DNA of 64,000 nucleotides, taken from positions 13,208-77,207 of the forward strand of contig MU130558.1 of assembly GCA_015039465.1 (NCBI GenBank), written 5' to 3'. Within the stretch, counting starts at the first letter, position 1, and each line of letters begins with the position of its first letter. This DNA is from Phlegmacium glaucopus. Lineage: Eukaryota; Basidiomycota; Agaricomycetes; Agaricales; Cortinariaceae. The notes under the pieces are model-generated. The model ran no database searches, was not told where the DNA came from, and worked only from the letters and a program-made list of their open reading frames with translations. The translations under genes were made by a program, and so were the position numbers. Positions 10,428 to 21,489 of this stretch are shown one piece after another.

Positions 10428-13400
10428 TCTAGGGACTAACACAGATAGATCCGGACCAAATCCGTAACCGAACCACAGATTTTGCCAAATACGGTTCAGA
10501 TATGGTTTGGATCAGCACAATCCGGATAGATCCATGAGAATTCTGCACTCAAGAGCTATGTTGGTCAATTCTTATCTGTTTTGCTTGAATCCGGGTGTGT
10601 TTGGAAGCTCTTGAACAGAGTTATTCATTTACATGCTAATTACAAACAATTGGAGTCTGAGTCTTTGAGAAAATGGAAATATAGTACAAGTTTATTATAT
10701 ATTCATTCAATTTCAAACATCTTCACCCATGCGTGACGCCACCATTGCTGCAATATCCAAAAATTTGGGAAATATGGGAGTTTTAGCCCATGAACCAATT
10801 GCTACATGTGCCTTGAATGTTTGTGAGCTCATATTGTGTTGCATGTAATTTACTTGACGACAACCAGTTGAGAATGCACATTCTGCATCAACAGAGGTTG
10901 CTGGAAACAAGCAAAAAATTAGAAGGGCTTCTGGATGGTAGATAAATCTAACCTGGTGCTGAACAATATGCTTGTGCCATTCTTGAAAGGCTAGGTCAAC
11001 TGTTTTGTAGTTGATACCAATATTTCATATATCCTCCTGCTTCTATAATGAGGTGTGAGGGGACAATACTTTCTAAAAAATATGCCTGTATGGAGTCAAG
11101 AGGATATTTGCTGGAGCCAGAAGATGTGGGAGCAGCCCATTTTGACTTTTCCTAGAATATAGAGTAAGAATATATTTGAATTTATGGCTCAGAAATTATA
11201 CTACCTTGGTTGTCTCCTTTATGACTGGAATCTGGGACTGTGCAGATGCATAAGATTTTGACCATCAGTTTACTACCAGCTTTTTGATCTCCTTTCACCG
11301 TTCTGATGAAACACGGTCTTTCAGCCACTGAAGCTTCCAATCAGGGCACATAACTTGTTTAGAGATGTTAGCAATTAAATTAGATAAGAAAGAAAAAATA
11401 AAATGCACCAAGTGCGATAACATAGATTTCACAATCCCATGTTAAGTCCATATACTTGTTAATTAACAAAACTCCAGCATGAGCAGCAATCCAGATGACT
11501 GCAGGTGTTTCACCAGAAGAGGATATGTCAGAGATGTCATCCTCAGTGTTCTGGACTTGATCCCAAACAACAGCCTGTAAACTCTCCTGAAGATAGAATA
11601 ACATAGGATGGGCATCCACAATAAGGGGAACCTCTGCTTGAGAGAAAAGAAAAGTTAGATCTTTAAAAAGCTATCCAAAAAATTAGAAGAAATTGATAAT
11701 AAATAAGAGGATGTAAATGCCTTTAAGGCCTCATGAACATCATCTGCTAATTGCCACTGTTCTTCTGAAAGGCGGTATGGCTGCAACTTGTTGCCAGAAA
11801 CACCTGTTATAGCCTCAACAACATTTTTAAAGTGCAAATGTGCAGCAAGGCAATCAAAGTCAGAGTTCCATCGAGTGGGGACACGGCGATCAAGAGCACA
11901 TTTTGCAGTTGTAAGCTCAGGATCCTGGTCAATAAGCTCCTGGAATCTTTCATTTAGTGTGGATGAGTCATGAATACAACGTGCAAGTCCAGAAACCTAG
12001 AGAAGATTTAGAACAACACTGGAAATATTTTAAAATGACTATACCGAGGGAAAGAGCTTCAGAGCCATCCGCCTTTCTGCATCAGACATCACTACACCTT
12101 TAGCCTCCATTTCATATACTGCAATATCTCGAAGAGACTTGACAACTGCATCATCATGGGCTAGCTGACCATCATCCTCCTGAGTATTTTCCTCTGAGTT
12201 GATTAAAACTTGCTCAGTCGCAGCAAAATTATCATCATCATCATCATCTAGTCCCTCCCCAGGATCCACAACCACCTCCACCTCACTGGTGTGATTATCT
12301 GCTGGAATTGTGACAGATTTCTTCACTTTTGGTTTTTTGAAAAAGAAAGAAATGAAGATCTAGATAGAAATAATTAGTCAACTGCTTAATAATAATAAAT
12401 CTTGTTACTTTTGCAACAAGATTAAGTATATGGGTCAAACATCGCAGTCGTGCATCCATACCCTGGAATGTAGGAATATAGTCAGGTAGCAACTCTGCGA
12501 GTTTGTTGCAGTTACTAGTGTTATCCATGCATATACCAAGTAGCTATAAAAATAACAATATAATTATATTTTAGAAGACAACATTATTTTCTTTACCTGT
12601 TGATCAGGACCAAACCGTTTCAAGCAATCAGCTGTAACAGTGGCCAGATACCGTCCATCATGTTTTTGGGTTAAGCTATAAAAAGAAGTGAGGAATGAAG
12701 GAAATCATGGATATATTATAAATCATAACACACTGAATGAATTCTAGAATTTCTCAGTGAATTACTCCCTGGTCAAACCAGACAACCACAAGACCAAGGT
12801 ATGAGGAAATGAGTGGGGAAGTCCATCCATCAAGAGCAAGGTGAATAGTACTATTCAGTTGCTGTATTCAATGTATAAGCAAATTTTTAATTTTACAATA
12901 AAAATAACACACCAAAAAATAATTCTTCACCGCAATTGAAGCCTGCTCATAGATATAAAGCAAATCCCGTTGAACTGTCATTGGATGTGGAATCTTAGTC
13001 CCAGGCCGTAGCATTTCAACCTCAAGCTTATAGTCATCGTGTTACATTCTGTCACATGTTACTCCAGTCTGACTCTGTCGGAGTTGTTTCCGGTAGTCCG
13101 TACTCCGTCCCAGTACTTTCCCTTGTCTCCGACTCTACTCCTCCTACGTCCAACTCTGAGACTTCTCCATATCATTCCAACTCTTCCAACAATATCCCAA
13201 ACCCATTACCACACCTTCATCATAACAACTATTCCTTTGTCATCACTTTCCTACTATCAGTCAGCACACCAGCCATGGATTATTCACCCAAGAATGCAGG
13301 ACCTTTTCCAGGAGCAGAACGCAGCACTTATATTTATATTCTATATTTTGGTTGCAATTCCTTTTATATTTAAAGTACTCGAACTTGTATGTTTTTCCCT

Positions 13401-13562
13401 CAGTTCGAATATCATCTTAGTTTCCTCCTCTTGTTCGTCCTCTAAGTCACTGAGGTCTTCCGACTTTCCGTTCTCTTCCAGTTCCGAAATCAGGACATTG
13501 TAGGAGCTGGGTGGCACAGCACATACGCTGATGAACATGGCTATGCTCTACCAACTGGAATT

Positions 13563-13800
13563 GCCCTTTTGTCGCCATGTCGCCCCTCTCATCGCTACGT
13601 CGCCCCTCTCATCGCTACGTCGCCCCTCTCATCGCTACATCGCCCCTCTCATCGCTACGTCGCCCCTCTAGTCGCTACGTCGCCCCTCTAGTCGCCATGT
13701 CGCCCCTCTAGTCGCCATATCGCCCCTCTCATTGCCACATTGCCCTTGTCACTATGTCACACCTTTCAGTCCTACATCACCCCTCTTGTTGCTACATCGC
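13563..13800 (+). repeat. 20-bp minisatellite inside the long LTR
   Basis: About eight good copies of a unit with core GTCGCCCCTCT and the half-site CATCGCTAC or AGTCGCCATG, decaying towards the right edge. It is absent from the 573-bp relative at 2073-2645. Confidence 0.8.
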
Positions 13801-14244
13801 CCTTTCCACCCTGTTCACCATCTTCATCATTACCCATTTTCCTAAAAGTCGCCCATGCTGCGCATCACTTCGCTTCTTTTGATTTCCTATCATTCCTACT
13901 TTTATGCATCCCCTCACCGTGCCAAAATCATGTTCGCATCATTTTACTGTTACCTAGCTACCAGTTATTCTCCATGCTCCTTTTATCTTATGGTGCGACT
14001 TTTTGTATTTCCTCACTTAACTCCTTATGCTTTTTGATGCTATTTACTCCACACACCTTGTGCTTCATTTCCCCATTTATTCTAATCACCTCTACTATAA
14101 AAAACCCATGTAACTTAGTTACAGAAGAATAAGAAAGTATTCGCCTCTCTCCCCAGAGTATAGAATTAAGTCTTGTCATCGTCTCTCTCGTCGTTCGCCT
14201 TCGTTTCATTTGTGTTTTACTGCGAGTCGCCCATACAGCAACTA

Positions 14245-14460
14245 TACTTCGTCACTGCGTCGCCCCTTCGTCACTGCGTCGCCCCTTCGTCACTGCGTCG
14301 CCCCTTCGTCACTGCGTCTCCCCTTCGTCACTGCGTCTCCCCTTCGTCACTGCATCTCCCCTTCGTCACTGCGTCTCCCCTTCGTCACTGCGTCTCCCCT
14401 TCGTCACTGCGTTGCCACTTCGTTAATTCGTCGCCCTTTCGTCATTACATCGCTCCTCAT
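14245..14460 (+). repeat. 19-bp minisatellite inside the long LTR
   Basis: About ten tandem copies of CGTCACTGCGTCGCCCCTT, with a CGTCTCC sub-variant in the middle copies. The shared variant suggests local duplication within the array. Confidence 0.85.
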
Positions 14461-14692
14461 TTCGCTCGTCTCATATCCCGTCGCCCTACCTTAGTTGGAA
14501 CCTTTCTGCATACACTTGACTCAGTGTTTAGGCCACCGAAGCCCCGAGCCGCATCACACCTCAGTTAGTACAGCACCTAGCGTACTGACAGTGTATCAAC
14601 GCTGAGGCCAAAGTCCTTTCCGTCACTTGTTCCGGTTCCATTCCGTCTGATCCGGTGTTACTCCGACGTGACCCCTTGTTTTAAACTTAACA

Positions 14693-15047
14693 CATCATCA
14701 AGGACAGAGTTGATTGGACAAGCATTTTTTGCACAGCGCAGGGCAATAAGCGCACAGTGAGCTGGCTCAGAGTAAGGAATAGTCCCTGATTCTGGTTTTA
14801 CATGTTCACGGCCTTGCTTCCTCAAACACATATCAATGTCCTTCTGCAGATTGCTTGTTCCATCACCTGTTTTTCCCCGTGAGCGAGTTCAGACAGATGG
14901 ATGATGATGGGGATGGGTTTTGCAGGTGAACATCAGGGTCAGAGAAAGGGTTTCACGTGTTGGAGTAAAATAATGTCGCAGACCAATGTCGTAGTGGCAG
15001 CCAGTATAGTTAGAATACCCCGTCAAAGACGGAGGAGCAAAATGTAA
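14693..15047 (-). other. hAT transposase exon fragment between two nested insertions
   Basis: Positions 14700-14880 code, on the minus strand, for the end of the BED finger and following helix of the transposase. From about 14890 to 15047 the hAT frame is not clear; this may be an intron or the remains of a small insertion. Confidence 0.55.
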
Positions 15048-15141
15048 AAATGTACCGTCATAGACCCAGCAGCGGACTAAGCTGATGCTGGGAATATGTC
15101 CGTCATTGACCGATAAGCTGATGCCCCTACACATATGGGGG

Positions 15142-15610
15142 CTTACGGTCGGACTTGCCACAAAAGACCGACCAAAAACCTATTATAGGGCTCGTGGTCG
15201 GTCTTTTACAGACGAGACCGACCAACAACCCAACATAGGGCTTACGGGTCGGTCTTGGCAGAAAAGACCAACCATAAACCCACCATAGGGCTTACGGGCT
15301 TACGGGTCGGTCTTACACAAAAGACCGACCAAAACCTACTATAGGGCTCGTGACGGGTCCTTTACACACAAGACCGACCAGCAACCCAACATAGGGTTTG
15401 CGGGTGGCCGTCGGTCTTGGTAAACAAGACCAGCCATAAGCCCACCATAGGGCTTACCGGTCGGTCTTTTCTGTCAAAGACCGACCATAAGCCCACTATA
15501 GGGCTTACGGGCTCACGGGTCGGGTCTTACACAAAAGACCGACCAGGACCCCATAGGGCTCGCGGGTCGGTCTTTGGCGAAAGACCGATTAAAAACTCAT
15601 CTATTAACCA
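15142..15610 (+). repeat. Tandem palindromic repeats (GGTCGGTCTT...AAGACCGACC)
   Basis: About nine imperfect units of roughly 50-60 bp. Each has an inverted pair GGTCGGTCTT and AAGACCGACC, followed by a CATAGGGCT block and ACGGGT. Every unit can fold into its own hairpin. They lie just inside the left terminus of the element and have no counterpart sequence on the right side, which has a different hairpin family. Confidence 0.8.
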
Positions 15611-15654
15611 AACCCATGGACTAATCACGAGTGACTCAGTGGACGTGGGTAATG

Positions 15655-15685
<31 letters not shown>

Positions 15686-15689
15686 GGCC

Positions 15690-16005
15690 CAATCGGAGGT
15701 CATTCAAATAGTAAAGTTATCCAAATACTGACCGAGTTTTTTCAATTTTTTAAGAATTCTGCCAGCTCAATCGGTCGGCCCCAGCTCATGTACATAGTGT
15801 AAAGCCGACTCTGTTAAATTTCAATCCAATTAAAAATCTGTGGCCCAATCTGCAACTGATTCAAATAACACAGTTATTCAAATACTGGCCGAGTTTTTTC
15901 AATTTTTTTAAAGATTGTGAGGGCTTAATTGGTCGGCCCCAGCTCATGTACATAGTGAAAAGCCGACTCTGTCAAAATTTCAATCCAATTAAACATCTGT
16001 GGCCC
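15690..16005 (+). repeat. ~159-bp satellite, left block
   Basis: At least two tandem units carrying TCAAATAACACAGTTATTCA, GAGTTTTTTCAATTTTT and GGTCGGCCCCAGCTCATG. They are the reverse complement of the units at 17280-18090. The block runs directly into the unsequenced gap and is preceded by an A-run at 15654-15680. Confidence 0.85.
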
Positions 16006-16649
16006 NNNNNNNNNNNNNNNNNNNNNNNNNNNNNNNNNNNNNNNNNNNNNNNNNNNNNNNNNNNNNNNNNNNNNNNNNNNNNNNNNNNNNNNNNNNNNNN
16101 NNNNNNNNNNNNNNNNNNNNNNNNNNNNNNNNNNNNNNNNNNNNNNNNNNNNNNNNNNNNNNNNNNNNNNNNNNNNNNNNNNNNNNNNNNNNNNNNNNNN
16201 NNNNNNNNNNNNNNNNNNNNNNNNNNNNNNNNNNNNNNNNNNNNNNNNNNNNNNNNNNNNNNNNNNNNNNNNNNNNNNNNNNNNNNNNNNNNNNNNNNNN
16301 NNNNNNNNNNNNNNNNNNNNNNNNNNNNNNNNNNNNNNNNNNNNNNNNNNNNNNNNNNNNNNNNNNNNNNNNNNNNNNNNNNNNNNNNNNNNNNNNNNNN
16401 NNNNNNNNNNNNNNNNNNNNNNNNNNNNNNNNNNNNNNNNNNNNNNNNNNNNNNNNNNNNNNNNNNNNNNNNNNNNNNNNNNNNNNNNNNNNNNNNNNNN
16501 NNNNNNNNNNNNNNNNNNNNNNNNNNNNNNNNNNNNNNNNNNNNNNNNNNNNNNNNNNNNNNNNNNNNNNNNNNNNNNNNNNNNNNNNNNNNNNNNNNNN
16601 NNNNNNNNNNNNNNNNNNNNNNNNNNNNNNNNNNNNNNNNNNNNNNNNN
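16006..16649. other. Assembly gap (644 N)
   Basis: A run of N lies between satellite units on its left and a near-perfect foldback on its right. The repeat content on both sides explains why assembly failed; the printed gap length may be an estimate. Confidence 0.99.
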
Positions 16650-16748
16650 AGAGATATGAAGACTGCAATGCTAAAAACATCATAATTAGATAGTACTCTG
16701 ACTACTATGTAATTATGATGTTTTTAGCATTGCAATCTTCATATCTCT
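16650..16748. repeat. 39-bp foldback with 21-bp spacer at the gap edge
   Basis: The left arm 16650-16688 (from AGAGATATGAAGACTGCAAT) pairs with the right arm 16710-16748 with a single mismatch. The left arm may continue into the gap. Confidence 0.9.
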
Positions 16749-17279
16749 GTTCTGACTCCATAGTTCTTTCTAATTATTTTTGGATCATCTTCTTAATACT
16801 GTATTCATGATTTATATCCATTCATATATTTTTTACCTTACTCTGGTATGTCACAGTATGACAATTTTGCAATTTTCACACATACTTACTCCATTCCAAC
16901 AGATCATTTCCATAGGCTATCCTCCAGGTATCTTGTAGTAACAAATGAGTATAAAGGAACTATTTAGTATATGAATCAATGGTTATATATAGTAGATACA
17001 GGGCATTAGTATGTAGGGACTTGTGCTAGTACTATTGATGATGGTCCCCCTGCTCCCTGTGCTGAGGCCCCTCCATACCTGTGAAAACATTAGAGAGTAA
17101 AGTATATACCAGTAATCAGAGCTATAGCTGGCATGTTCAGACCCAGACTGCTTTGAAAACAAGTCAGAAAGTAGGTCAGATGTGCATAATTACATTATTT
17201 GAATGAGCTGCCAACTGAGCCTCATACTTGTTAAATGGAAGGATAGAATAATAGAGTCAACTTAGGATTATCTACATCA
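16749..17279. other. Unique AT-rich sequence inside the inverted-terminus element
   Basis: No open frame of note and no repeat was seen. It separates the foldback from the right satellite block. Confidence 0.5.
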
Positions 17280-18090
17280 GGTGGGGGCAACTGATTAAGG
17301 CACTGGAATTCTTAAAAAATTGAAAAAACTTGGTCAGTCTGGATAATTATGTTATTTGAATGAGTTGCTGATTGGGCCACAGAGGTTTAATTGAATGGAA
17401 ATTTTGACAGAGTTAGCTTTACACTATGTATATGAGCTGGGGCCGACCGATTGAGCCCACAGAATCTTTAAAAAATTGAAAAAACTCGGTCAGTATTTGA
17501 ATAACTGTGTTATGTGAATGAGTTGCCGATCGGGCCACAGATGTTTAATTGGATTGAAATTTTGACAGAGTCGGCTTTACACTATGTACATGAGCTGGGG
17601 CCGACCGATTAAGCCCGCACAATCTTTAAAAAAATTGAAAAAACTCGGTCAGTATTTGAATAACTGTGTTATTTGAATGAGTTGCCGATCGGGCCACAGA
17701 TGTTTAATTGGATTGAAATTTTGACAGAGTCGGCTTTTCACTATGTACATGAGCTGGGGCCGACCAATTAAGCCCTCACAATCTTTAAAAAAATTGAAAA
17801 AACTCGGCCAGTATTTGAATAACTGTGTTATTTGAATCAGTTGCAGATTGGGCCACAGATTTTTAATTGGATTGAAATTTAACAGAGTCGGCTTTACACT
17901 ATGTACATGAGCTGGGGCCGACCGATTGAGCTGGCAGAATTCTTAAAAAATTGAAAAAACTCGGTCAGTATTTGGATAACTTTACTATTTGAATGACCTC
18001 CGATTGGGCCCCAGATTTTTAATTGGACTGAAAATTTGACCCAGTTAGCCTTACTGTATGTACATGAGCTGGGGCCGACCAATTAAGCCA
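17280..18090 (-). repeat. ~159-bp satellite, right block (about five units)
   Basis: The landmark CATGAGCTGGGGCCGACC recurs with starts near 17424, 17583, 17742, 17900 and 18056, giving a period of 156-159 bp. The units are inverted relative to 15690-16005, so the element is a very large imperfect palindrome around the gap. Confidence 0.85.
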
Positions 18091-18149
18091 CTTGAATTGT
18101 GTAAAACGGTCACTAAAGCACCCATTAGTGGGCTAGATCTCACAAGATC

Positions 18150-18760
18150 GCCTGAATGCCAGCCAGAACATGTTTTCTTGCTGTTTTTCGGATAATATCC
18201 TGAGAACCAGCCAGAAAACACATTTTCTGGCTGGTTTTCAGGGGATATCCTAAACACCCAGCCCGAACGTGTTTTCTGGCTGGTATTCAGGTGATATCCT
18301 GAACGCCCAGCCTGAACAGTGTTTTCTGGCTGGTTTTTGGATAATATCCTGAGCACCAGCCAGAAAATGTCTGCTCTGGCTGGTTGTTGGGTTGTATCCC
18401 GAATGCCCAGCCAGAACCGTCTTTTCTGGTTGGTATTTGGGTGGTATCCCGAATGCCCGAATGCCCAGCCAGAATGTGTTTTCTGGCTGGTTTTGGATGA
18501 TATCCCGAGCACTGCCCAGGAAATGTGTGTTCTGGCTGGTCGTTGGGTTGTATCCCAAACACCCACCAGCAGCCAGAACCATTTGTTCTGGTCGGTATTC
18601 GGGTGGTATCCCGAATGGCCAGCCAGAAAAGACAGTTTCTGGCTGGTATTCGGGTGATATCCCGAATGCCCGAGTGCCCAGCCCAGAATGTGTTTTCTGG
18701 CTGGTCCTGGGGTATCCCGAGCGCCCAGCCAGAAACCGCTTTCTGGCTAATTTTTGAGTA
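18150..18760. repeat. Tandem CCAGCCAGAA...TTCTGGCTGG hairpin repeats
   Basis: About ten imperfect units of roughly 55-65 bp. Each contains an inverted pair (CCAGCCAGAA and TTCTGGCTGG) and a GGATATCC- or GGTATCCCGA-like block with AATGCCCAG. Open frames on both strands here come from the repeat. The plan resembles the left-hand repeat family (hairpin plus spacer), but the sequence is unrelated. Confidence 0.8.
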
Positions 18761-19194
18761 GATAATTGGTTTGGATACCTGATTAGTGCTCACTGAGTCA
18801 CCTGCACCCATTACCCCCCATATGTGTAGGGGCATCAGCTTATCGGTCAATGACGGACATATTCCCAGCATCAGCTTAGTCCGCTGCTGGGTCTATGACG
18901 GTACATTTTAACAGTTCGCGCTTCTGTCTGAGACGGAAAAAGTGGGCTAACATATGTGGTAGTGGTCATATACTTCAGATCTCCACGACATTCGTGCTGC
19001 ATCTTAAAGAATTCATTTATTTATATTTAGTAATAAAGTTTATCAAATATACATACCAACAATCTCTTCATCACTCATCTCCCAGACCTCCAGATCAGTG
19101 AGCCGATTGATTGTGGGAGCAGCTTGCCTCTGGCATTGCTTGATGGGTGAGATAAGGACTGGAGGAGCAAAAACATCCTCAGTAACAAGCATTC

Positions 19195-19533
19195 TGTTAG
19201 GGGACGTCTCTGTGTTAGTACACTAAGACTTTAGAGAGAAGGAGTATCGCCAGGAACCAAGTTTAATATCAAGGTGTCGTTCTAGGAACGACACCTGCTA
19301 CCTTTATACTAAATACAAGATGGGCCCAGGTAACGACATGACAGTAGGTAAAATAGAAATAGGACACACATTCCATAAGAACGTGTGATAGGTATCTACT
19401 CGGGGACACACGTGTGTCAGTACTAAGCAACATTCGTCGGAACTACTAGTAACGGTTCGTGTACAATACTTAGGGGAGGGTGTGATGGAGCATGTAAGCA
19501 TTTGTGTATGTACCTACGTAGTGTCCTCTGACA
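19195..19533 (+). mobile_element. Solo LTR (339 bp) in the first exon of the hAT transposase
   Basis: It starts TGTTAGGGGACGTC and ends GTGTCCTCTGACA, with a perfect 5-bp target duplication CATTC at 19190-19194 and 19534-19538. It carries a perfect hairpin: AGGTGTCGTTC (19272-19282), loop TAG, GAACGACACCT (19286-19296), followed by a TATA-like CTTTATACTAAATAC. Removing it restores the transposase frame. It is related to the LTRs at 49306 and 51243. Confidence 0.9.
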
Positions 19534-20338
19534 CATTCCTACATCTGAATCACTTGAGCCTGGGGATACTGAAGGAAAGCGCTCTCCTGGGGTCTCAAAC
19601 TGGAGCTGATGTGCCCAGACCTGTGGCCATGGGGGTGGAGTAACAGGTGGGTTCAGTGGTACATGATCAGCATGATCAGTAAGGGCTACAGAAGCTGCAG
19701 GCACTACAGTAGCAGATTTTCCAGCCTTACGAGACTTAGGAGCAGCCCTGGGAGGCATAATGTCTGACAAGCAGGGGGGAAAGGAAGCAAAGTCCCGAAA
19801 CCGCGCACAGCAATTGATAAGACTACAGAATCACGCGTGACAGCGGAAATTGAAAATTGATCTATATTTAGTACTAGCTTATCCGGATATCCCCAGTTTG
19901 CTATATTTAGTTATGGATACCCATAAATAGTTATCCGGATAAAACGGTCACGGGTAGCAACCGGATCTTGTCGGTCCGTGTTAGTCCCTAGTTACATCAG
20001 CCATCTAACCCATCACTGCTGTATCTTTTCGTCACACCTGGCCCTGGTCGGCAACGGTAACCTGTTCTTCCAAATGAATGTTATCAAACAAAAAATTTGA
20101 GACAGTCGCAAGCATGTCCGATGTCGCATACCTTAGTGCCTCACTGTGTCACACCACGACAGGCTTTCGTCATTTCTCAACCTTTATCAACTGATCCAAA
20201 AATACCATTACAAATTTATGTCGAAGTTAACAAAATCTCCGCCCAACGCATTGGCAACAAGTTGCTTGCGTATAAATAGTGAATTTTCAGCTCTCAAGTC
20301 GGCTCACTTCCATTTCATACTAGCATCACGAGTCAGGA

Positions 20339-21489
20339 ATGGCTCGTGTCCCAACCCAATTTTCCTTTCTCCTCCCTCAAATCAGCTGCCCCTTTCCTGT
20401 CTCATATCACCCAAACGGAGACATCATTGCAGCAGCTTCCGATAAATGGTTTGAAGCAGAAAGTTACTATTTCACAGAAGCGAGACGTCGTCGTTTACAT
20501 CAACTCAAAGTGGGGAGACTAGTAACATGTTGCTATCACAGGGTGATCAATGATAACCGTCTCCGCATTGTCTGTGACTTCATGAATGTCCTTTTCCATA
20601 TGGACGATTTGTGCGATTTTCTATCGACGAGCGAGGCAGTCACGTTCTCGGAAGTTATTATGAATGCCCTTGCATCCCCTCATGAGTATCGGACAATACT
20701 CCCGTCTGGCAGGAACCTTCCCGCGGTGGAACCAGAGGCGAGTAAATTGATTCGCAAGTGAGTAACATCCTTGCCTTTTATTGTTCGTATGATTAACCTA
20801 CCACGACGTGCCAAGCTTTTGGCAGCGTTGTATTGTAGACATGGCGCCCGGCATTCAAGCTCGTTTCTGCGAGAATGTTAGCGCCACAGTGAAATCGATC
20901 GAAACGGAACGGAAGTTTCGGGGCAAGGATTCGCTGCCAGATTTTGCAGCATATATTGCGTTTCGACGTGATAACAGTTCTTGCCGCAATGCCTTGGACT
21001 TGCTGGAATATTCCATGGAGATAGAGCTTCCTAACTTTGTGAGGAATGACCCTAGCTTTACGGTTTTATCGAACTGCGCAATTGATTTCATTGCGCTGTG
21101 TAATGTGAGAAATGCTCTCTATAAATTTACGTATAACGTTTACATGTTTGCAGGATGTCTTTTCATACAACGTTGAACAATCGCGCGGAGATATCTGTCA
21201 CAGCGTGCCGATTATTATGAAAATCTACAAATTGGACCTCCAAGGCGCCGTTGATCACATCGCAGACATGTGCCGAGAAAGTATAGAATCATTCCAGGCA
21301 GCCAAGGCTTTACTGCCGTCGTGGGGTACTGAAATCGACAAAGACGTCGCACTGTACATCGGGGGCATTGAAGACTGGATGTCAGGCAATATCGAATGGA
21401 GTCTCCTCTCAGAACGTTACTTTCCACCTGGTTCCATGAAGGAAGGTGTGGTGACATTACTCCCACGCCAAACCGATGTGTATAAGTAG
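20339..21489 (+). CDS. Sesquiterpene synthase (class I terpene cyclase)
   Basis: It cyclises farnesyl diphosphate to a sesquiterpene in a Mg-dependent reaction in the cytosol; the product cannot be read from sequence. There are three exons (20339-20757, 20816-21104, 21154-21489) with 58- and 49-bp introns, GTGAGT/GTGAGA donors and AAG/CAG acceptors. The lengths sum to 347 residues, the usual size for fungal enzymes. The first metal motif DDLCD is at residues 89-93. The second (NSE) motif NDVFSYNVE is at 236-244, split by intron 2 exactly after Asn236. The conserved RY pair near the C-terminus is in SERYF. The start is the first Met before QISCPFPVSYHPN. No stop or frame error is seen, so it looks functional. 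The hAT element ends only 349 bp upstream and could affect its promoter. Confidence 0.93.

Larger units (their letters stand above)
13040..14692 (+). mobile_element. Long LTR (1653 bp) nested in the hAT transposase gene
   Basis: It begins TGTTACATTCTGTCAC and ends AAACTTAACA. The flanking pentamers are CATCG (13035-13039) and CATCA (14693-14697), a target duplication with one change. The first ~500 bp match the 573-bp LTR at 2073-2645. The extra length is in the middle: an array of a 20-bp unit (CGCCCCTCTCATCGCTACGT) from about 13563 to 13800, then a 19-bp unit (CGTCACTGCGTCGCCCCTT) from about 14245 to 14460. Open frames here are by-products of the repeats. Both ends lie inside transposase coding sequence, with homologous protein on either side. 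Confidence 0.85.
15048..18908. mobile_element. Non-autonomous element with 94-bp perfect inverted termini and TAA target duplication
   Basis: The left terminus 15048-15141 begins AAATGTACCGTCATAGACCC; the right terminus 18815-18908 is its exact inverse over 94 bases. The trinucleotide TAA lies directly outside both ends (15045-15047, 18909-18911), which fits the TWA target preference of PIF/Harbinger elements, though 3-bp duplications are weak evidence. The interior has no transposase: it holds palindromic repeats, an A-run, a ~159-bp satellite in opposite orientations on the two sides, an assembly gap, and a foldback. The superfamily is an inference; the boundaries are visible. Confidence 0.8.
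10713..19770 (-). pseudogene. hAT transposase (BED finger, RNase-H core, C-terminal dimerisation domain), disrupted
   Basis: The minus strand starts MPPRAAPKSRKAGKS (about 19757; an upstream Met at 19770 is also in frame). The coding sequence resumes beyond the solo LTR with MLVTEDVFAPPVLISPIKQC; the frame stays open if LTR and one target copy are removed. After an intron (GTATGT donor near 19053) the inverted-terminus element intervenes. The end of a BED finger, TGDGTSNLQKDIDMCLRKQG, lies at 14870-14810, then PAHCALIALRCAKNACP. The 1653-bp LTR interrupts, then YKLEVEMLRPGTKIPHPMT (about 13020-12960). The core shows DNTSNCNKLAELLPDYIP with RLRCLTHILNLVAK (12520-12410), an acidic stretch, VPTRWNSDFDCL (about 11880) and HAGVLLINKYMDLTW (about 11480). 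The dimerisation domain is PATSVDAECAFSTGCRQV through HVAIGSWAK (10910-10770). The individual exons look little decayed, so inactivation may be mainly by nested insertion. Confidence 0.85.
10430..19990 (-). mobile_element. hAT transposon with nested insertions, perfect 8-bp target duplication
   Basis: The left terminus is TAGGGACTAACAC (10430-10442) and the right terminus is its exact inverse (GTGTTAGTCCCTA, 19978-19990). An 8-bp target duplication GTTACATC lies at 10422-10429 and 19991-19998. These are textbook hAT hallmarks. Subterminal ATCCGG motifs recur at both ends (10450-10530 and 19880-19960). The transposase gene runs on the minus strand. The 9561-bp span includes a 1653-bp LTR, a 3861-bp inverted-terminus element containing a 644-base assembly gap, and a 339-bp solo LTR. 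Without them the hAT would be roughly 3.7 kb, a normal autonomous size. Confidence 0.95.

Noticed and set aside
14173..14568. 131-codon frame rich in SSLRLPFVTASPLRHC
   Set aside because: Direct translation of the 19-bp minisatellite inside an LTR.
15925..16685. Long frames spanning the N run
   Set aside because: They are open only because the gap has no stops; their few real residues are satellite translation.
16650..16748. Foldback as a microRNA-like precursor
   Set aside because: It sits at an assembly gap inside a transposon, so it may be the edge of a longer inverted repeat; no independent support.
18051..18871. Overlapping frames rich in SGWxxGY and FWLV
   Set aside because: They lie on both strands over tandem hairpin repeats; a by-product of the repeat unit length.
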